64,000 nt of DNA. It comes from Segatella copri DSM 18205. GTDB taxonomy: Bacteria > Bacteroidota > Bacteroidia > Bacteroidales > Bacteroidaceae. The DNA is taken from NCBI RefSeq assembly GCF_025151535.1, contig NZ_CP102288.1:315501-379500 (forward strand). Direction: 5' to 3'. Shown in pieces: positions 35,912 through 44,581 of this stretch. The notes below the pieces were generated by a model. That model searched no databases, was not told the DNA's origin, and was given only the letters and a program-made list of their open reading frames with translations. A program made the position numbers and the translations under genes. Position 1 is the first letter of the stretch, and the number at the start of each line of letters is the position of its first letter.

Positions 35912-36097
35912 AAACCTATTCATTATTTCAGTTTTTTATGAGATTTTCAGAAAAAGGCTTCCATACAGTTCCTTCTGCTGCCTGTTCTTGCTCTTCGCCG
36001 TGCGAGCCTGAGTGGTATAAAACTCCTTCATATTGCTCTATTTCACCTGTTTATCTGTCAATATCTGATGAAATTCAGAAAAATATAAGAAAACTAT

Positions 36098-36128
36098 TTG
36101 GTTAATTTAATTTTTTAGCGTAATTTTG
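36098..36128 (+). promoter_or_regulatory. Promoter of the phospholipid gene cluster
   Basis: TTG at 36098-36100, a 20-base spacer and TAATTTTG at 36121-36128. The first gene starts at 36185. Confidence 0.75.
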
Positions 36129-36184
36129 CACACTGAAATTTAAAGAAGAAACGCCCTTCTGCGGGCTTATTAAACATCAAGAGA

Positions 36185-36727
36185 ATGAATAACAAGGGAA
36201 ATCTTACCGACGAGCGGCCTCCTTTGCTGCCCGTCATCATAGGAACCGGTTTCGGCAGTGGCTTCTGGCCTTGGGGACCGGGAACGGCTGGCTCTGTATT
36301 GGCAACCCTCATCTGGGCAGCCCTGGCTTACGGACTCGGCATTACGGGTGAGAGTCTGCAGAGTATCACCTTCTTTCTCGTTATTGTTTCTACCATTCTG
36401 GGCACTTGGGCAACAGCGCAGTTGCAGCCTTACTGGGGCGAGGATCCCAGCCGTGTGGTCATCGATGAGATGGCTGGCGTGTGGATTCCCCTGTCGTTGC
36501 TGACCCCGCTTACGGCACAGGGCGAAGTGAAAGATGCCTGGTGGTGGGCATTGGTGGCACTTGTTCTCTTCCGCTTCTTTGATATGGTGAAACCGCTGGG
36601 CATCAAGAAACTGGATAACAGGCAGGGCGCCTTCTATGTGATGGCTGATGATCTGCTGGGCGGCTTCTATGCAGCCGTTTCTTTAATCATCATCAAAATC
36701 ATACTGGTTTCGGCTGGAATCATCTAG
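36185..36727 (+). CDS. pgpA: Phosphatidylglycerophosphatase A-like lipid phosphatase
   Basis: A 180-residue membrane protein of the PgpA family. It has the N-terminal TGFGSGFWPWGPGTAGS, the catalytic loop DPSRVVIDEMAGVW and the FRFFDMVKPLGIKKLDNRQGAF motif, with the acidic residues that bind magnesium. PgpA removes the phosphate from phosphatidylglycerophosphate. In Bacteroides, a member beside an inositol-phospholipid synthase is thought to dephosphorylate phosphatidylinositol phosphate instead. Here the gene is followed by a CDP-alcohol phosphatidyltransferase gene, so either reaction is possible. It is first in a cluster led by a clear promoter at 36098-36128. Confidence 0.9.
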   Translation: MNNKGNLTDERPPLLPVIIGTGFGSGFWPWGPGTAGSVLATLIWAALAYGLGITGESLQSITFFLVIVSTILGTWATAQLQPYWGEDPSRVVIDEMAGVWIPLSLLTPLTAQGEVKDAWWWALVALVLFRFFDMVKPLGIKKLDNRQGAFYVMADDLLGGFYAAVSLIIIKIILVSAGII

Positions 36728-36799
36728 TCTGGCATTTCTTAAAGAAACAAATTCTTAAACAGACATTTCTTAAACAGACAATAAAAAATAGATTAAAAC

Positions 36800-37468
36800 A
36801 TGAATTATAGAGATTTCTTACAAAAAGTTATCTATGCCATCATCAATCCACTTATCAAGGGGATGATAGCAGTAGGTATTACTCCTAACATTGTCACCTT
36901 CGTAGGATTCCTGGGCAATATTGTGGCAGCCGGTTTCTTCCTTGATGCTGCATGGATGCTCGGAACAGAGCAGGCTGATTATGCATCTTGCATGGTTACT
37001 GTAGGATGGGGTGGATTCATCATCCTCGCAGCCGGTCTCTTCGATATGATGGATGGCCGATTGGCACGTATGAGCGGCAAGAGCAGTCTCTTCGGTGCAC
37101 TCTGGGATTCTACACTCGACCGCTACAGCGAACTGGTAAGTCTCTTTGGCATCTGCCTCATCTTCGTACGTATGCAGGGCGATATGATCTGGTTCTGGAT
37201 GGGCGTAGTCACCTTTGCAGCGATGATCGGTTCTGTGATGGTAAGTTATGTCCGTGCCCGTGCTGAGGGTTTGGATATTGAGTGCAAGGTAGGTTTCATG
37301 CAGCGTCCTGAGCGCGTTGTGGTTACCGCTGTTACTGCGATGATTACCGGCTTTACAGGCAATATCTGGTGGCTGGCTGGCGGCATGATTCTGATTGCCG
37401 TTCTGGCAAACATCACCGCTTTCTGGCGCATCTGGCATTGTTATGTTGTGATGAACACTCATAAATAA
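36800..37468 (+). CDS. CDP-alcohol phosphatidyltransferase
   Basis: A 222-residue polytopic enzyme carrying the complete family signature DGxxARx8Gx3Dx3D in DMMDGRLARMSG, then FGALWDSTLDRYSE. These Asp residues bind the metal and the CDP-diacylglycerol. The alcohol substrate cannot be read from sequence alone. The neighbours (PgpA-like phosphatase upstream, Aur1-like PAP2 enzyme downstream) favour inositol phosphate, as in the inositol lipid cluster described in Bacteroides thetaiotaomicron. Phosphatidylglycerophosphate synthase is the alternative. The gene starts 72 bases after the previous stop. A palindromic repeat of family 2 follows. Confidence 0.85.
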   Translation: MNYRDFLQKVIYAIINPLIKGMIAVGITPNIVTFVGFLGNIVAAGFFLDAAWMLGTEQADYASCMVTVGWGGFIILAAGLFDMMDGRLARMSGKSSLFGALWDSTLDRYSELVSLFGICLIFVRMQGDMIWFWMGVVTFAAMIGSVMVSYVRARAEGLDIECKVGFMQRPERVVVTAVTAMITGFTGNIWWLAGGMILIAVLANITAFWRIWHCYVVMNTHK

Positions 37469-37472
37469 TAAA

Positions 37473-37637
37473 CTGAACTTTCGCATATCAGGAAGTTAAA
37501 GGAGTTAAGGAAGTTAAGGAGTTAAGACGTATGTCTTTCAGCTTAAAAAATACGCCCAAAAGACTATTGTCTTAACTCCTCAGCGACCGTAGGGAGCGAT
37601 AACTTCTTTAACTTCTTTAACTCCTGAACTTGCAAAA
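37473..37637. repeat. Palindromic repeat family 2, copy 1
   Basis: About 165 bases, nearly the exact reverse complement of 52683-52839. Left arm units of GGAAGTTAAAGGAGTTAAGG pair with TTAACTTCTTTAACTCC on the right. A conserved loop reads CTCAGCGACCGTAGGGAGCG. The left outer end is CTGAACTTTCGCATATC, similar to the ends of family 1. It separates the phosphatidyltransferase gene from the Aur1-like gene. Confidence 0.85.
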
Positions 37638-37661
37638 CTTGAATAAAAAAAGTAGAAAAAA

Positions 37662-38498
37662 GTGTTTAGTATCTATCTGATTATCCTCCTGGCGGTACTC
37701 GTAGCCTGGAAGAAGACACGCCGTTTTGCCTTCTATTTTCTGCCTTGGTTCCTCTTTGGAATCATCTACGATTCGATGCGCCTTTATCCTAACTATATGG
37801 TGAACGATATTGATGTGGCGAATCTCTATCATGCAGAAAAGTCGCTCTTTGGTATTGCTGCTTCATCCAGCGCAGAACTGCAGGCTGTAGCCGACCATAG
37901 CCAGCTGATGATTCCGGGCGAATACTTCAAGGTTCACCATTGCGGTTTTGCCGATTTCTGGGCAGGCATCTTCTATCTCTGCTGGGTTCCGGTGCCTATC
38001 GCCTTTGCCCTTTATCTGTATCTTACGAAACAGCTTAAATGGTTCAGACGTTTCTCCTGGGCTTTCCTGCTGGTGAATGTCATCGGCTTCATCGGCTATT
38101 ACATCTATCCGGCTGCTCCGCCCTGGTATGCGATGAACTATGGCTTCGAGGCTGTGCTCAATACACCGGGTAATGTGGCTGGTCTGGGCAGATGGGACGC
38201 AATGACCGGACTGCATGTGTTCCACGGACTCTATGGCAAGAATGCCAATGTCTTTGCTGCCGTGCCTAGCCTGCATGCTGCCTATATGTTCCTCACCACG
38301 ATTTATGCTGTGATGAGCCGTAAACGCTGGTATACGGTGGTGCTCTTCGCCTGCATCTGTCTGGGCATCTGGTGGACGGCAGTCTATTCCGGTCATCATT
38401 ATATCATCGATGTCATGTTGGGTATTCTTACTACGATAGTAGGCGTACTGCTAATGGAATCCAAGAGAATATGGGCAAGATTAAAGAAGAACTCGTAA
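37662..38498 (+). CDS. Aur1-like PAP2 inositolphosphotransferase
   Basis: A 278-residue membrane protein with about six helices and the Aur1/PAP2 motifs: YPAAPPWY, FAAVPSLHAAY (catalytic His) and YSGHHYIIDV (second His and Asp). In fungi Aur1 moves phosphoinositol from phosphatidylinositol to ceramide. In Bacteroides a relative makes phosphoinositol dihydroceramide. Bacteroidota of this group make sphingolipids, so the same role fits here, but the sequence alone does not prove it. The start appears to be GTG at 37662; no ATG occurs before the first membrane helix. It overlaps the GtrA-like gene by 28 bases. The repeat element upstream may separate or attenuate it from the phosphatidyltransferase gene. 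Confidence 0.8.
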   Translation: MFSIYLIILLAVLVAWKKTRRFAFYFLPWFLFGIIYDSMRLYPNYMVNDIDVANLYHAEKSLFGIAASSSAELQAVADHSQLMIPGEYFKVHHCGFADFWAGIFYLCWVPVPIAFALYLYLTKQLKWFRRFSWAFLLVNVIGFIGYYIYPAAPPWYAMNYGFEAVLNTPGNVAGLGRWDAMTGLHVFHGLYGKNANVFAAVPSLHAAYMFLTTIYAVMSRKRWYTVVLFACICLGIWWTAVYSGHHYIIDVMLGILTTIVGVLLMESKRIWARLKKNS

Positions 38499-38884
38499 CC
38501 TTCGGCAAGGCGGAACTGACCGCCTCCTGCGCCTCTGTGGTAGACTTCGGACTGGCATTCTTCCTCTCAGATATCATCGGTATTTATTACGGACTTGCCA
38601 ATGCGCTGGGAGTGATAAGTGGCGGCATTACCAACTGCATACTGAATTACCGTTATGTGTTTGGCGATTCCAAGAGCAAGAAAAAGAGTGTAGCCTGGCG
38701 CTATTTTATCATCTGGGGTATCAGCTGGATGCTCAATTCGGGCGGCACTATCGCCCTGACCGAATTTCTGAATGCGCACGAACATATTCAGCTGCATTAT
38801 ATGATTCCGAAGAGTATTGTATCTCTGCTGGTAGCGATATTCGTTAACTATCCCGGACAGAAGAAATTTGTTTTTAAGCAGTAA
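38471..38884 (+). CDS. GtrA-family membrane protein
   Basis: A 137-residue protein with four hydrophobic segments. It has the GtrA pattern ELTASCASVVDFGLAFFLSD, NALGVISGGITNCILNYRYVF and a closing VAIFVNYPGQKKFVFK. GtrA proteins are thought to flip prenyl-phosphate-linked sugars across the inner membrane for glycan or lipid decoration. In an inositol lipid cluster it could serve head-group modification or flipping; this is inference. I set the start at 38471 (MGKIKEELVTFGK). A longer frame from 38372 lies wholly inside the upstream gene and its added residues look random. The 28-base overlap implies coupled translation. Confidence 0.8.
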   Translation: MGKIKEELVTFGKAELTASCASVVDFGLAFFLSDIIGIYYGLANALGVISGGITNCILNYRYVFGDSKSKKKSVAWRYFIIWGISWMLNSGGTIALTEFLNAHEHIQLHYMIPKSIVSLLVAIFVNYPGQKKFVFKQ

Positions 38885-39121
38885 TAACCATATCAGATGG
38901 GGGCAGTATTCAGTATGTGCCCTCATCTTTTTTGTATCCTGTTTTTTGTATTCTGGCAGGTAATCTGTTGGCATTGGGACATAAAAAAGAGTTTGGATTG
39001 TCTCCCGACATTCCAAACCCACGCTTGTTTCTAACTAACTTATTATCAACTATTCATTACTTTTCAGTTTGCAAAAATACGAGTTTTTTTCTTATAAAAT
39101 AAATTTTTTCAAAAAAATAAT

Positions 39122-39162
39122 AACGTAAACGTTTGCGTTTTCGAAAGAAATTGTTATCTTTG
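39122..39162 (+). promoter_or_regulatory. LacI-type operator overlapping the promoter of the lacI-like gene
   Basis: An 18-base near-perfect palindrome AACGTAAACGTTTGCGTT (39122-39139), centred on CG as LacI-family operators are, covers the TTG at 39133-39135. A 19-base spacer leads to TATCTTTG at 39155-39162. This suggests autorepression. The rest of the 368-base gap 38885-39252 shows nothing else. Confidence 0.7.
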
Positions 39163-39252
39163 CAAAGAATTCACTAACTTTGCTGTCGGAAAGACAAAAT
39201 ATGCAGAATTTGTGGATACAAAAATGTATGTCTATAAAGCGTAAACTAACAA

Positions 39253-40275
39253 ATGAAACAACGAAGAACATCTTTAAAAGACCTCGCCGATCAACTTGGC
39301 GTCAGCATAGCAACTGTATCTAGAGCCCTGCGAAACAGCCATGAAGTGGGTGAGGAGATGACTCAAAAGGTGAAAAGCCTTGCCAAGGAGCTCAATTATC
39401 GACCAAACCCCTTTGCACAGAGCCTCAGAAAAGAAGCACCTAGGGTGATTGGTGTAATTGTGCCAAACCTGGTGACTCATTATTATGCTGCCGTGCTGGA
39501 TGGTATAGAAGATTATGCCGTAAGAAATGGCTACTCGGTAATCAGCGCCAATAGCCACGAGAATACAGAACACGAGAAGAGAGCGGTAGAAAACTTCCTG
39601 AACATGCATGTAGAAGGCATCATCGCCTGCCTGGCACAGGATACGGTCGACTATTCTCATTTCGAGCAGTTGCATAAGATGGGAGTTCCACTGGTGTTCT
39701 TTGCCCGTTGTTGCTTAGAAGATAAGTTCTCCCAGGTAGTAGGCAATGGTGATGTTGCCGCCCAGGAGGCTACCCAGCATATGATAGATACCGGTTCGCG
39801 CCGCATCGCCTTTATCGGCGGTCCAAACCATCTTGATATGGTGCGCCGCAGAAAACATGGTTATCTGGAGGCTCTGAGAGAGAACCGCATCCCTATCGAC
39901 CGTGACCTCGTAGTCTGCGACAGAATCGATTTCGATGTAGCCCGAAACGCTACCCTCCGTCTCCTCGAAAAGGAGGACAGACCTGATGCCATTCTCGCCT
40001 TTAACGACATAATCACCTATGCCGCCTTCGATGCTATCAAGGAAAAAGGGCTCCGCATACCAGAGGATGTTGCTATCATCGGTTTTACCGATGGTGATAC
40101 TGCTGCCTTCGTTACGCCGAAACTCTCGGCTATCATGGACAAGGCACACGAACAGGGAACCACAGCCTGCGATCTTCTCATGAGAAGTATCAATGGTGAT
40201 GAAAAAATCTACAAGAAAGTGGTACCGATGATACTGAAAATACGCGAAAGTTCTGAAAAAAACGACGTGAAATAA
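39253..40275 (+). CDS. LacI-family transcriptional regulator
   Basis: A 340-residue regulator. The N-terminal helix-turn-helix is LKDLADQLGVSIATVSRALRN with hinge NYRPNPFAQSLR. A periplasmic-binding-like sensor follows, with VIGVIVPNLVTHYYAAVLDGI, RRIAFIGGPNHLDMVRRRKHGY and DAILAFNDIITYAAFDAIKEKG. It is the type that binds a sugar or sugar phosphate. The neighbours (hybrid sensor kinase, GH31, GH2) suggest control of the glycoside operon. Its own operator overlaps its promoter. The hybrid kinase gene starts 55 bases downstream and may be cotranscribed. The palindromic operator has a relative (GCAAACGTTTGC) near 51023-51034. Confidence 0.9.
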   Translation: MKQRRTSLKDLADQLGVSIATVSRALRNSHEVGEEMTQKVKSLAKELNYRPNPFAQSLRKEAPRVIGVIVPNLVTHYYAAVLDGIEDYAVRNGYSVISANSHENTEHEKRAVENFLNMHVEGIIACLAQDTVDYSHFEQLHKMGVPLVFFARCCLEDKFSQVVGNGDVAAQEATQHMIDTGSRRIAFIGGPNHLDMVRRRKHGYLEALRENRIPIDRDLVVCDRIDFDVARNATLRLLEKEDRPDAILAFNDIITYAAFDAIKEKGLRIPEDVAIIGFTDGDTAAFVTPKLSAIMDKAHEQGTTACDLLMRSINGDEKIYKKVVPMILKIRESSEKNDVK

Positions 40276-40330
40276 AACCTATTATAGATATAAATATCTA
40301 TTCAGATAAATATATAATAAACCTACGATT

Positions 40331-43300
40331 ATGATGATAAAAAAACAAAACTACTTGAAACATGCCATCGTGCTGTTTCTGCTCTTGCTGCTCATGCAGC
40401 CGGAGAGGGCATGGGCTGCCTATGAAAACGTAGAATTCAGCAGCCTCACCAATCATGATGGACTTACTAACAGTCAGGTGGGTGCCATTCTCAAGGACAC
40501 CAGAGGCTACATCTGGTTCGGTACCCAGTCGGGACTGTGCCGCTTTGACGGCTTCCGTATGAAAACTTTCTATTATAGCAACACTGATGATAAGTCGCTG
40601 CCTAACAATTCGGTAGATGAACTTCAGCAAGACTATGATGGAAATATCTGGGTGCATACCTCTGTGGGTTACAGCATCTACAAATATGATGAAGAGCAGT
40701 TTGAGCGCAAACCGGAAGAATGGCTCAAAAACATCCATGTGCAGGGACCTCCTTACAAACTCCTGATAGATAAGGATAAGAACATGTGGATAGCTGTCTA
40801 CGGACAGGGACTCTTCTTTCATAATGCCAAGACCAAAAATACTTATCTTTTTAAATTTACCAAAAAGGCTCAGCCGGGCTGTCTGAAAGAGGGAAATATC
40901 AGTAAAATAACCGAGGTTGACGGCGATGCGCTCATTACCTATGGTGATGGTACAATCTGCCGTGTCAACGGACAGAAACAGAAGGTTCTCTGGTACAATT
41001 CCTTCCTTGCCACCCATAAAGCTGCCGGTGATAATGGTGCCTATACTTTCTATGATGGTATAGGTGGTTTCTGGGTTTCAGTAAGTAGTGCCAATTACGT
41101 GTATCAGTCAAAGACCGGGAAATGGACCGATGCCCGTTCTTATCTTGAGAACATGGGCATTCATATTCCTTGCCCAACCCGTATTCTGATGCGTGATATT
41201 GCCCGCGATAAGGCAGGCAATCTCTGGGTGGCTTCCGACCATAACGGTCTCTTCTTTGTTGATTTCAAACGCAAAATCTGCCGTCAGTATGTTCATTCCG
41301 AAGCAAAGGGAAGTATCATTGACAATTCCCTGCAGAAGGTTTATGTGGATGATGAGGGAGCTATCTGGGTAGGTAGTTACAAGAACGGCGTGGCTTATTA
41401 TTCGCCTGCTGCTCAGAAATTCACAACTATTCCGCTTGGTGATGTGTGCACAATCACACAGGATCTGAATGGAAATCTCTGGTGCGGAACCAATGATAGC
41501 GGTATTGTATGCTACAGTCCGCTTACCGGACAGAGTCGGCGATTCTCACAGGCTGAAACTGGTTTGGCTTCGGATATTATCGTCAGCAGCGTAACCATGA
41601 GTGATGGTACGATGTATTTCGGTACCTTCAATGGTGGACTTGCCCAATATAAAAACGGCAGATGGAAGAGTTTTCAGGCAGCTCCTGGCGGACTTGCCAA
41701 TAATAGCGTCTGGTGTCTTGCCGAAGATCCGTATCATCGCCTGATTATCGGAACCTTGGGCTCAGGCTTCCAGATTTATAATCCTGAAAGTGGTAAGTTT
41801 ACAACCTACAATGTTCAGAATTCAGGTATTACCAGCGATTTTATCAACTCGCTCTTCCTGCCGAATAAAGATGAAATTCTGATAGGTCATTCGCAGAACT
41901 ATTCTATCTTTAATTTCGGAACCCGAAAGGTAACCAATGTGAATACAACCAAGGACGGACAGCCTTTCCCTAGTCCTTCCCTGAATTACATGATGAAGGA
42001 TAGCCGAGGCATCTTGTGGATAGCTTCGCCTGCGGGCGTCACCATGTATGATGAGGCTTCAGGACAGTTGGAGTCAATCAATGACCTCAATGGTACGCAG
42101 GGCACGGTAGGCTGTATGGTGCTCGAAGATAAGCAGCATAACATCTGGCTGGTTTCTGAATTTATCGTTACCCGTGTTACGCTGACCAAGAACAACCAGG
42201 GCAAATGGGACATTACGATGATCAGCTTCAATTCGCTCGATGGCTTGCAGAGCCGCCAGTTTAACCAGCGTTCTGCCTGTCTGATGAGAAATGGAGCCAT
42301 CGCCATCGGTGGACAGGATGGTATTAATATCATCAATCCTGCCAAGATCCTTCCTGCCCAGAAACATGCACATGTCTTGTTCAGCGGTTTCGTACTTTTC
42401 GATCATCCGCTGAAGGCAGGTGAGGAGTTTGAGGGAAGAGTGCCTCTGGAAAAATCGCTCGATACTCATCCTGAACTGGATCTCAGTTATAAGGACAAGG
42501 CGTTTACCATACAGTTTGCTTCTGACCAGGTAAGTATTCCTGCCCGTTGCCGTTTCCTCTATCGCATGAAGGGACTTGATGACAAATGGATGCTGACACC
42601 TGAGGGACGTCCGGAGGCTACCTTTACCAATCTCTCTTCAGGCAGCTATGTTCTGGAGGCAAAGGTGGTGAATGCTGATGGTAGTGTGAGCGAAGAGGTG
42701 AGCACGCTGAAGATTTATATTCATCCGCCTTTCTATCTCTCTATCTGGGCGTTCATCGTATATATTATATTAATAGGTGTAGCTTTCTATCTCTACCGTA
42801 AACGTATGCTCGAAAAGCAACGTGTAAAATTCGAACTCCAGAGCAAGGAAGACAGTATCAAGAAGACTAAGGAGTTGAATGAACTCAAACTCAACTTCTT
42901 TACCAATGTGAGCCACGAACTCCGTACTCCGCTCACCCTGATTATCTCGCCGCTGGTCAATATGATTAGAGAAGAAAGAGATGAAAGTAAACGCAGAAAG
43001 CTGGAGATGATTCATCGCAATGCTACCCGTTTGCTCAATCTGGTAAACCAGATTCTCGACTTCCGCAAGATAGACCAGAATAAGGAAAAACTTACCCTGT
43101 CGCATATCGACATCGTGAGCTTCGTTGACAATATCTGTACTTCGTTCCGTACTTTGGCAAACAGCAAAGTAACGCTTGCCTTCTATTCTACGGTGCCTAG
43201 TCTGCAGATGTCGTTTGATGCTGATAAGGTAGGAAAAATCGTGAACAACCTCTTGAGCAATGCCTATAAGTTTACGCCAGATGGAGGATTTATCACCGTT

Positions 43301-44467
43301 TCTCTGAGTGTTGCACTCCACCAGCGTGTAGGAGACAAGGATTCGGATATGCTCCGCATCTCAGTATCTGATACTGGCAAGGGCATCAGCGATAAGGAGA
43401 AGGAACATGTGTTTGAGCGTTTCTATCAGGTCAATGGCACTGAAATGCAACCACAGGGTGGTAGCGGAATAGGTTTGAACCTGGTAAAGAAGTTTGCCGA
43501 ACTGCATGGCGGTAAAGTAGATGTTACAGATAATCCAAGCGGAGGAACCATCTTTATGGTAGACCTTCCGATAGAGAGCAGTACCACCTCTAATTCAACG
43601 GCACATCTCGGTTCCTTGCGAGCAGCACCTATCATAACCACGGTGCATCAGGCTACTGATGAGGATCCGGATGCAGGTAAGAACGTTCTCTACGGAATGA
43701 GTAAACATGCGCATCAGCCAGGAGAATCGATGATCAAGAAGCCGGTAGTGCTCCTCGTTGACGACAGTGAGGACTTCCGTGAGTTTATGAACGAAGTATT
43801 GACAGACTATACGGTTGTTGAGGCTGTCAATGGTCAGGATGCCTGGAACAAGATCATCGACCGTCGTCCAGACCTCATCCTGAGCGATGTGATGATGCCT
43901 GTGATGGATGGTAACGAACTCTGCCGGATGTGTAAGGACAATGACGAAACAACAGCCATACCTTTCATCATGCTCTCGGCCCGTATGGGAGATGAGCAGC
44001 GCAAGGAAAGTCTGAAGTGTGGTGCTGACGAGTATATTGCCAAACCATTCGATATTGATATGTTGAATCTCTGTATTCTGAACCTCTTGAAGAAACGCAA
44101 GAATGTGAGCACAGAATATGTAATAACAGAGGCCGACCGCAAATTTATAGATGAGGTGAATGCTTATATCCGCGATCATATGAGCAATCCTGAAACATCG
44201 GTAGAATCGCTCAGTACTCATCTTTGCATTTCACGCGTACAATTATATAAACGCATGATTTCGCTGACGGGTATTACACCTTCTGAGTATCTCAGAACCA
44301 AGCGTATCAAATTTGCAGAGCATCTGCTGCGCTCGGGCGACTTGAACATCAGTGAAATAGCCTATAAGGTGGGATTCAATAATCCACGTTATTTCACTAA
44401 ATACTTCCAAGACACGTATGGCGTTACGCCGTCTCAATATCGTAAGAATCTGTCAGAATCAGAGTAG
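40331..44467 (+). CDS. Hybrid two-component system sensor/regulator (HTCS)
   Basis: One 1378-residue protein unites sensing and DNA binding. After a signal peptide (ending RAWAAYE), residues about 30-700 form two seven-bladed propeller halves with many GNIWVGT-like turns. A Y_Y_Y domain follows (RCRFLYRMKGLDDKW). A membrane helix lies near residues 803-820. The histidine kinase has NVSHELRTPL with His862, and the ATPase has NNLLSNAYKFTPDGG and DTGKGI. The receiver has Asp1186 in LILSDVMMP. The C-terminal AraC helix-turn-helix includes FAEHLLRSGDLNISEIAYKVGF. In Bacteroidota such proteins bind oligosaccharides in the periplasm and activate adjacent polysaccharide utilisation genes. Here the likely target is the GH31-GH2 pair just downstream. 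Confidence 0.95.
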   Translation: MMIKKQNYLKHAIVLFLLLLLMQPERAWAAYENVEFSSLTNHDGLTNSQVGAILKDTRGYIWFGTQSGLCRFDGFRMKTFYYSNTDDKSLPNNSVDELQQDYDGNIWVHTSVGYSIYKYDEEQFERKPEEWLKNIHVQGPPYKLLIDKDKNMWIAVYGQGLFFHNAKTKNTYLFKFTKKAQPGCLKEGNISKITEVDGDALITYGDGTICRVNGQKQKVLWYNSFLATHKAAGDNGAYTFYDGIGGFWVSVSSANYVYQSKTGKWTDARSYLENMGIHIPCPTRILMRDIARDKAGNLWVASDHNGLFFVDFKRKICRQYVHSEAKGSIIDNSLQKVYVDDEGAIWVGSYKNGVAYYSPAAQKFTTIPLGDVCTITQDLNGNLWCGTNDSGIVCYSPLTGQSRRFSQAETGLASDIIVSSVTMSDGTMYFGTFNGGLAQYKNGRWKSFQAAPGGLANNSVWCLAEDPYHRLIIGTLGSGFQIYNPESGKFTTYNVQNSGITSDFINSLFLPNKDEILIGHSQNYSIFNFGTRKVTNVNTTKDGQPFPSPSLNYMMKDSRGILWIASPAGVTMYDEASGQLESINDLNGTQGTVGCMVLEDKQHNIWLVSEFIVTRVTLTKNNQGKWDITMISFNSLDGLQSRQFNQRSACLMRNGAIAIGGQDGINIINPAKILPAQKHAHVLFSGFVLFDHPLKAGEEFEGRVPLEKSLDTHPELDLSYKDKAFTIQFASDQVSIPARCRFLYRMKGLDDKWMLTPEGRPEATFTNLSSGSYVLEAKVVNADGSVSEEVSTLKIYIHPPFYLSIWAFIVYIILIGVAFYLYRKRMLEKQRVKFELQSKEDSIKKTKELNELKLNFFTNVSHELRTPLTLIISPLVNMIREERDESKRRKLEMIHRNATRLLNLVNQILDFRKIDQNKEKLTLSHIDIVSFVDNICTSFRTLANSKVTLAFYSTVPSLQMSFDADKVGKIVNNLLSNAYKFTPDGGFITVSLSVALHQRVGDKDSDMLRISVSDTGKGISDKEKEHVFERFYQVNGTEMQPQGGSGIGLNLVKKFAELHGGKVDVTDNPSGGTIFMVDLPIESSTTSNSTAHLGSLRAAPIITTVHQATDEDPDAGKNVLYGMSKHAHQPGESMIKKPVVLLVDDSEDFREFMNEVLTDYTVVEAVNGQDAWNKIIDRRPDLILSDVMMPVMDGNELCRMCKDNDETTAIPFIMLSARMGDEQRKESLKCGADEYIAKPFDIDMLNLCILNLLKKRKNVSTEYVITEADRKFIDEVNAYIRDHMSNPETSVESLSTHLCISRVQLYKRMISLTGITPSEYLRTKRIKFAEHLLRSGDLNISEIAYKVGFNNPRYFTKYFQDTYGVTPSQYRKNLSESE

Positions 44468-44516
44468 TTTACGCTTCTAGTTAACATTTTATACACATAC
44501 AGATAACATTTGCGCA

Positions 44517-44546
44517 CAAAGATACGGGAAATTTCTCGTATCTTTG
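44517..44546. promoter_or_regulatory. Palindromic promoter region upstream of GH31
   Basis: A perfect 10-base inverted repeat, CAAAGATACG (44517-44526) and CGTATCTTTG (44537-44546). Its right arm contains a TATCTTTG -7 element 36 bases before the GH31 start, and the left arm contains the same element facing the other way. No TTG is present at the usual distance, which suits an activator-dependent promoter. Confidence 0.55.
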
Positions 44547-44581
44547 CCGCAAATTTTTAAACTTTCCTTTAAACGTATAAA

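Noticed and set aside
35735-36011. Short open frames on both strands in palindromic copy C
   Set aside because: They translate the inverted repeat, and the same peptide (beginning [15 protein letters not shown]) appears from copy A at 19469. This reflects the repeat, not a conserved gene.
36818-37486. 222-codon minus-strand frame over the CDP-alcohol phosphatidyltransferase gene
   Set aside because: The plus-strand product has the full DGxxAR signature; the antisense product has no recognisable feature.
38372-38470. Longer N terminus for the GtrA-like protein
   Set aside because: The added 33 residues lie inside the upstream gene and look random; the ATG at 38471 starts at the family's usual position.
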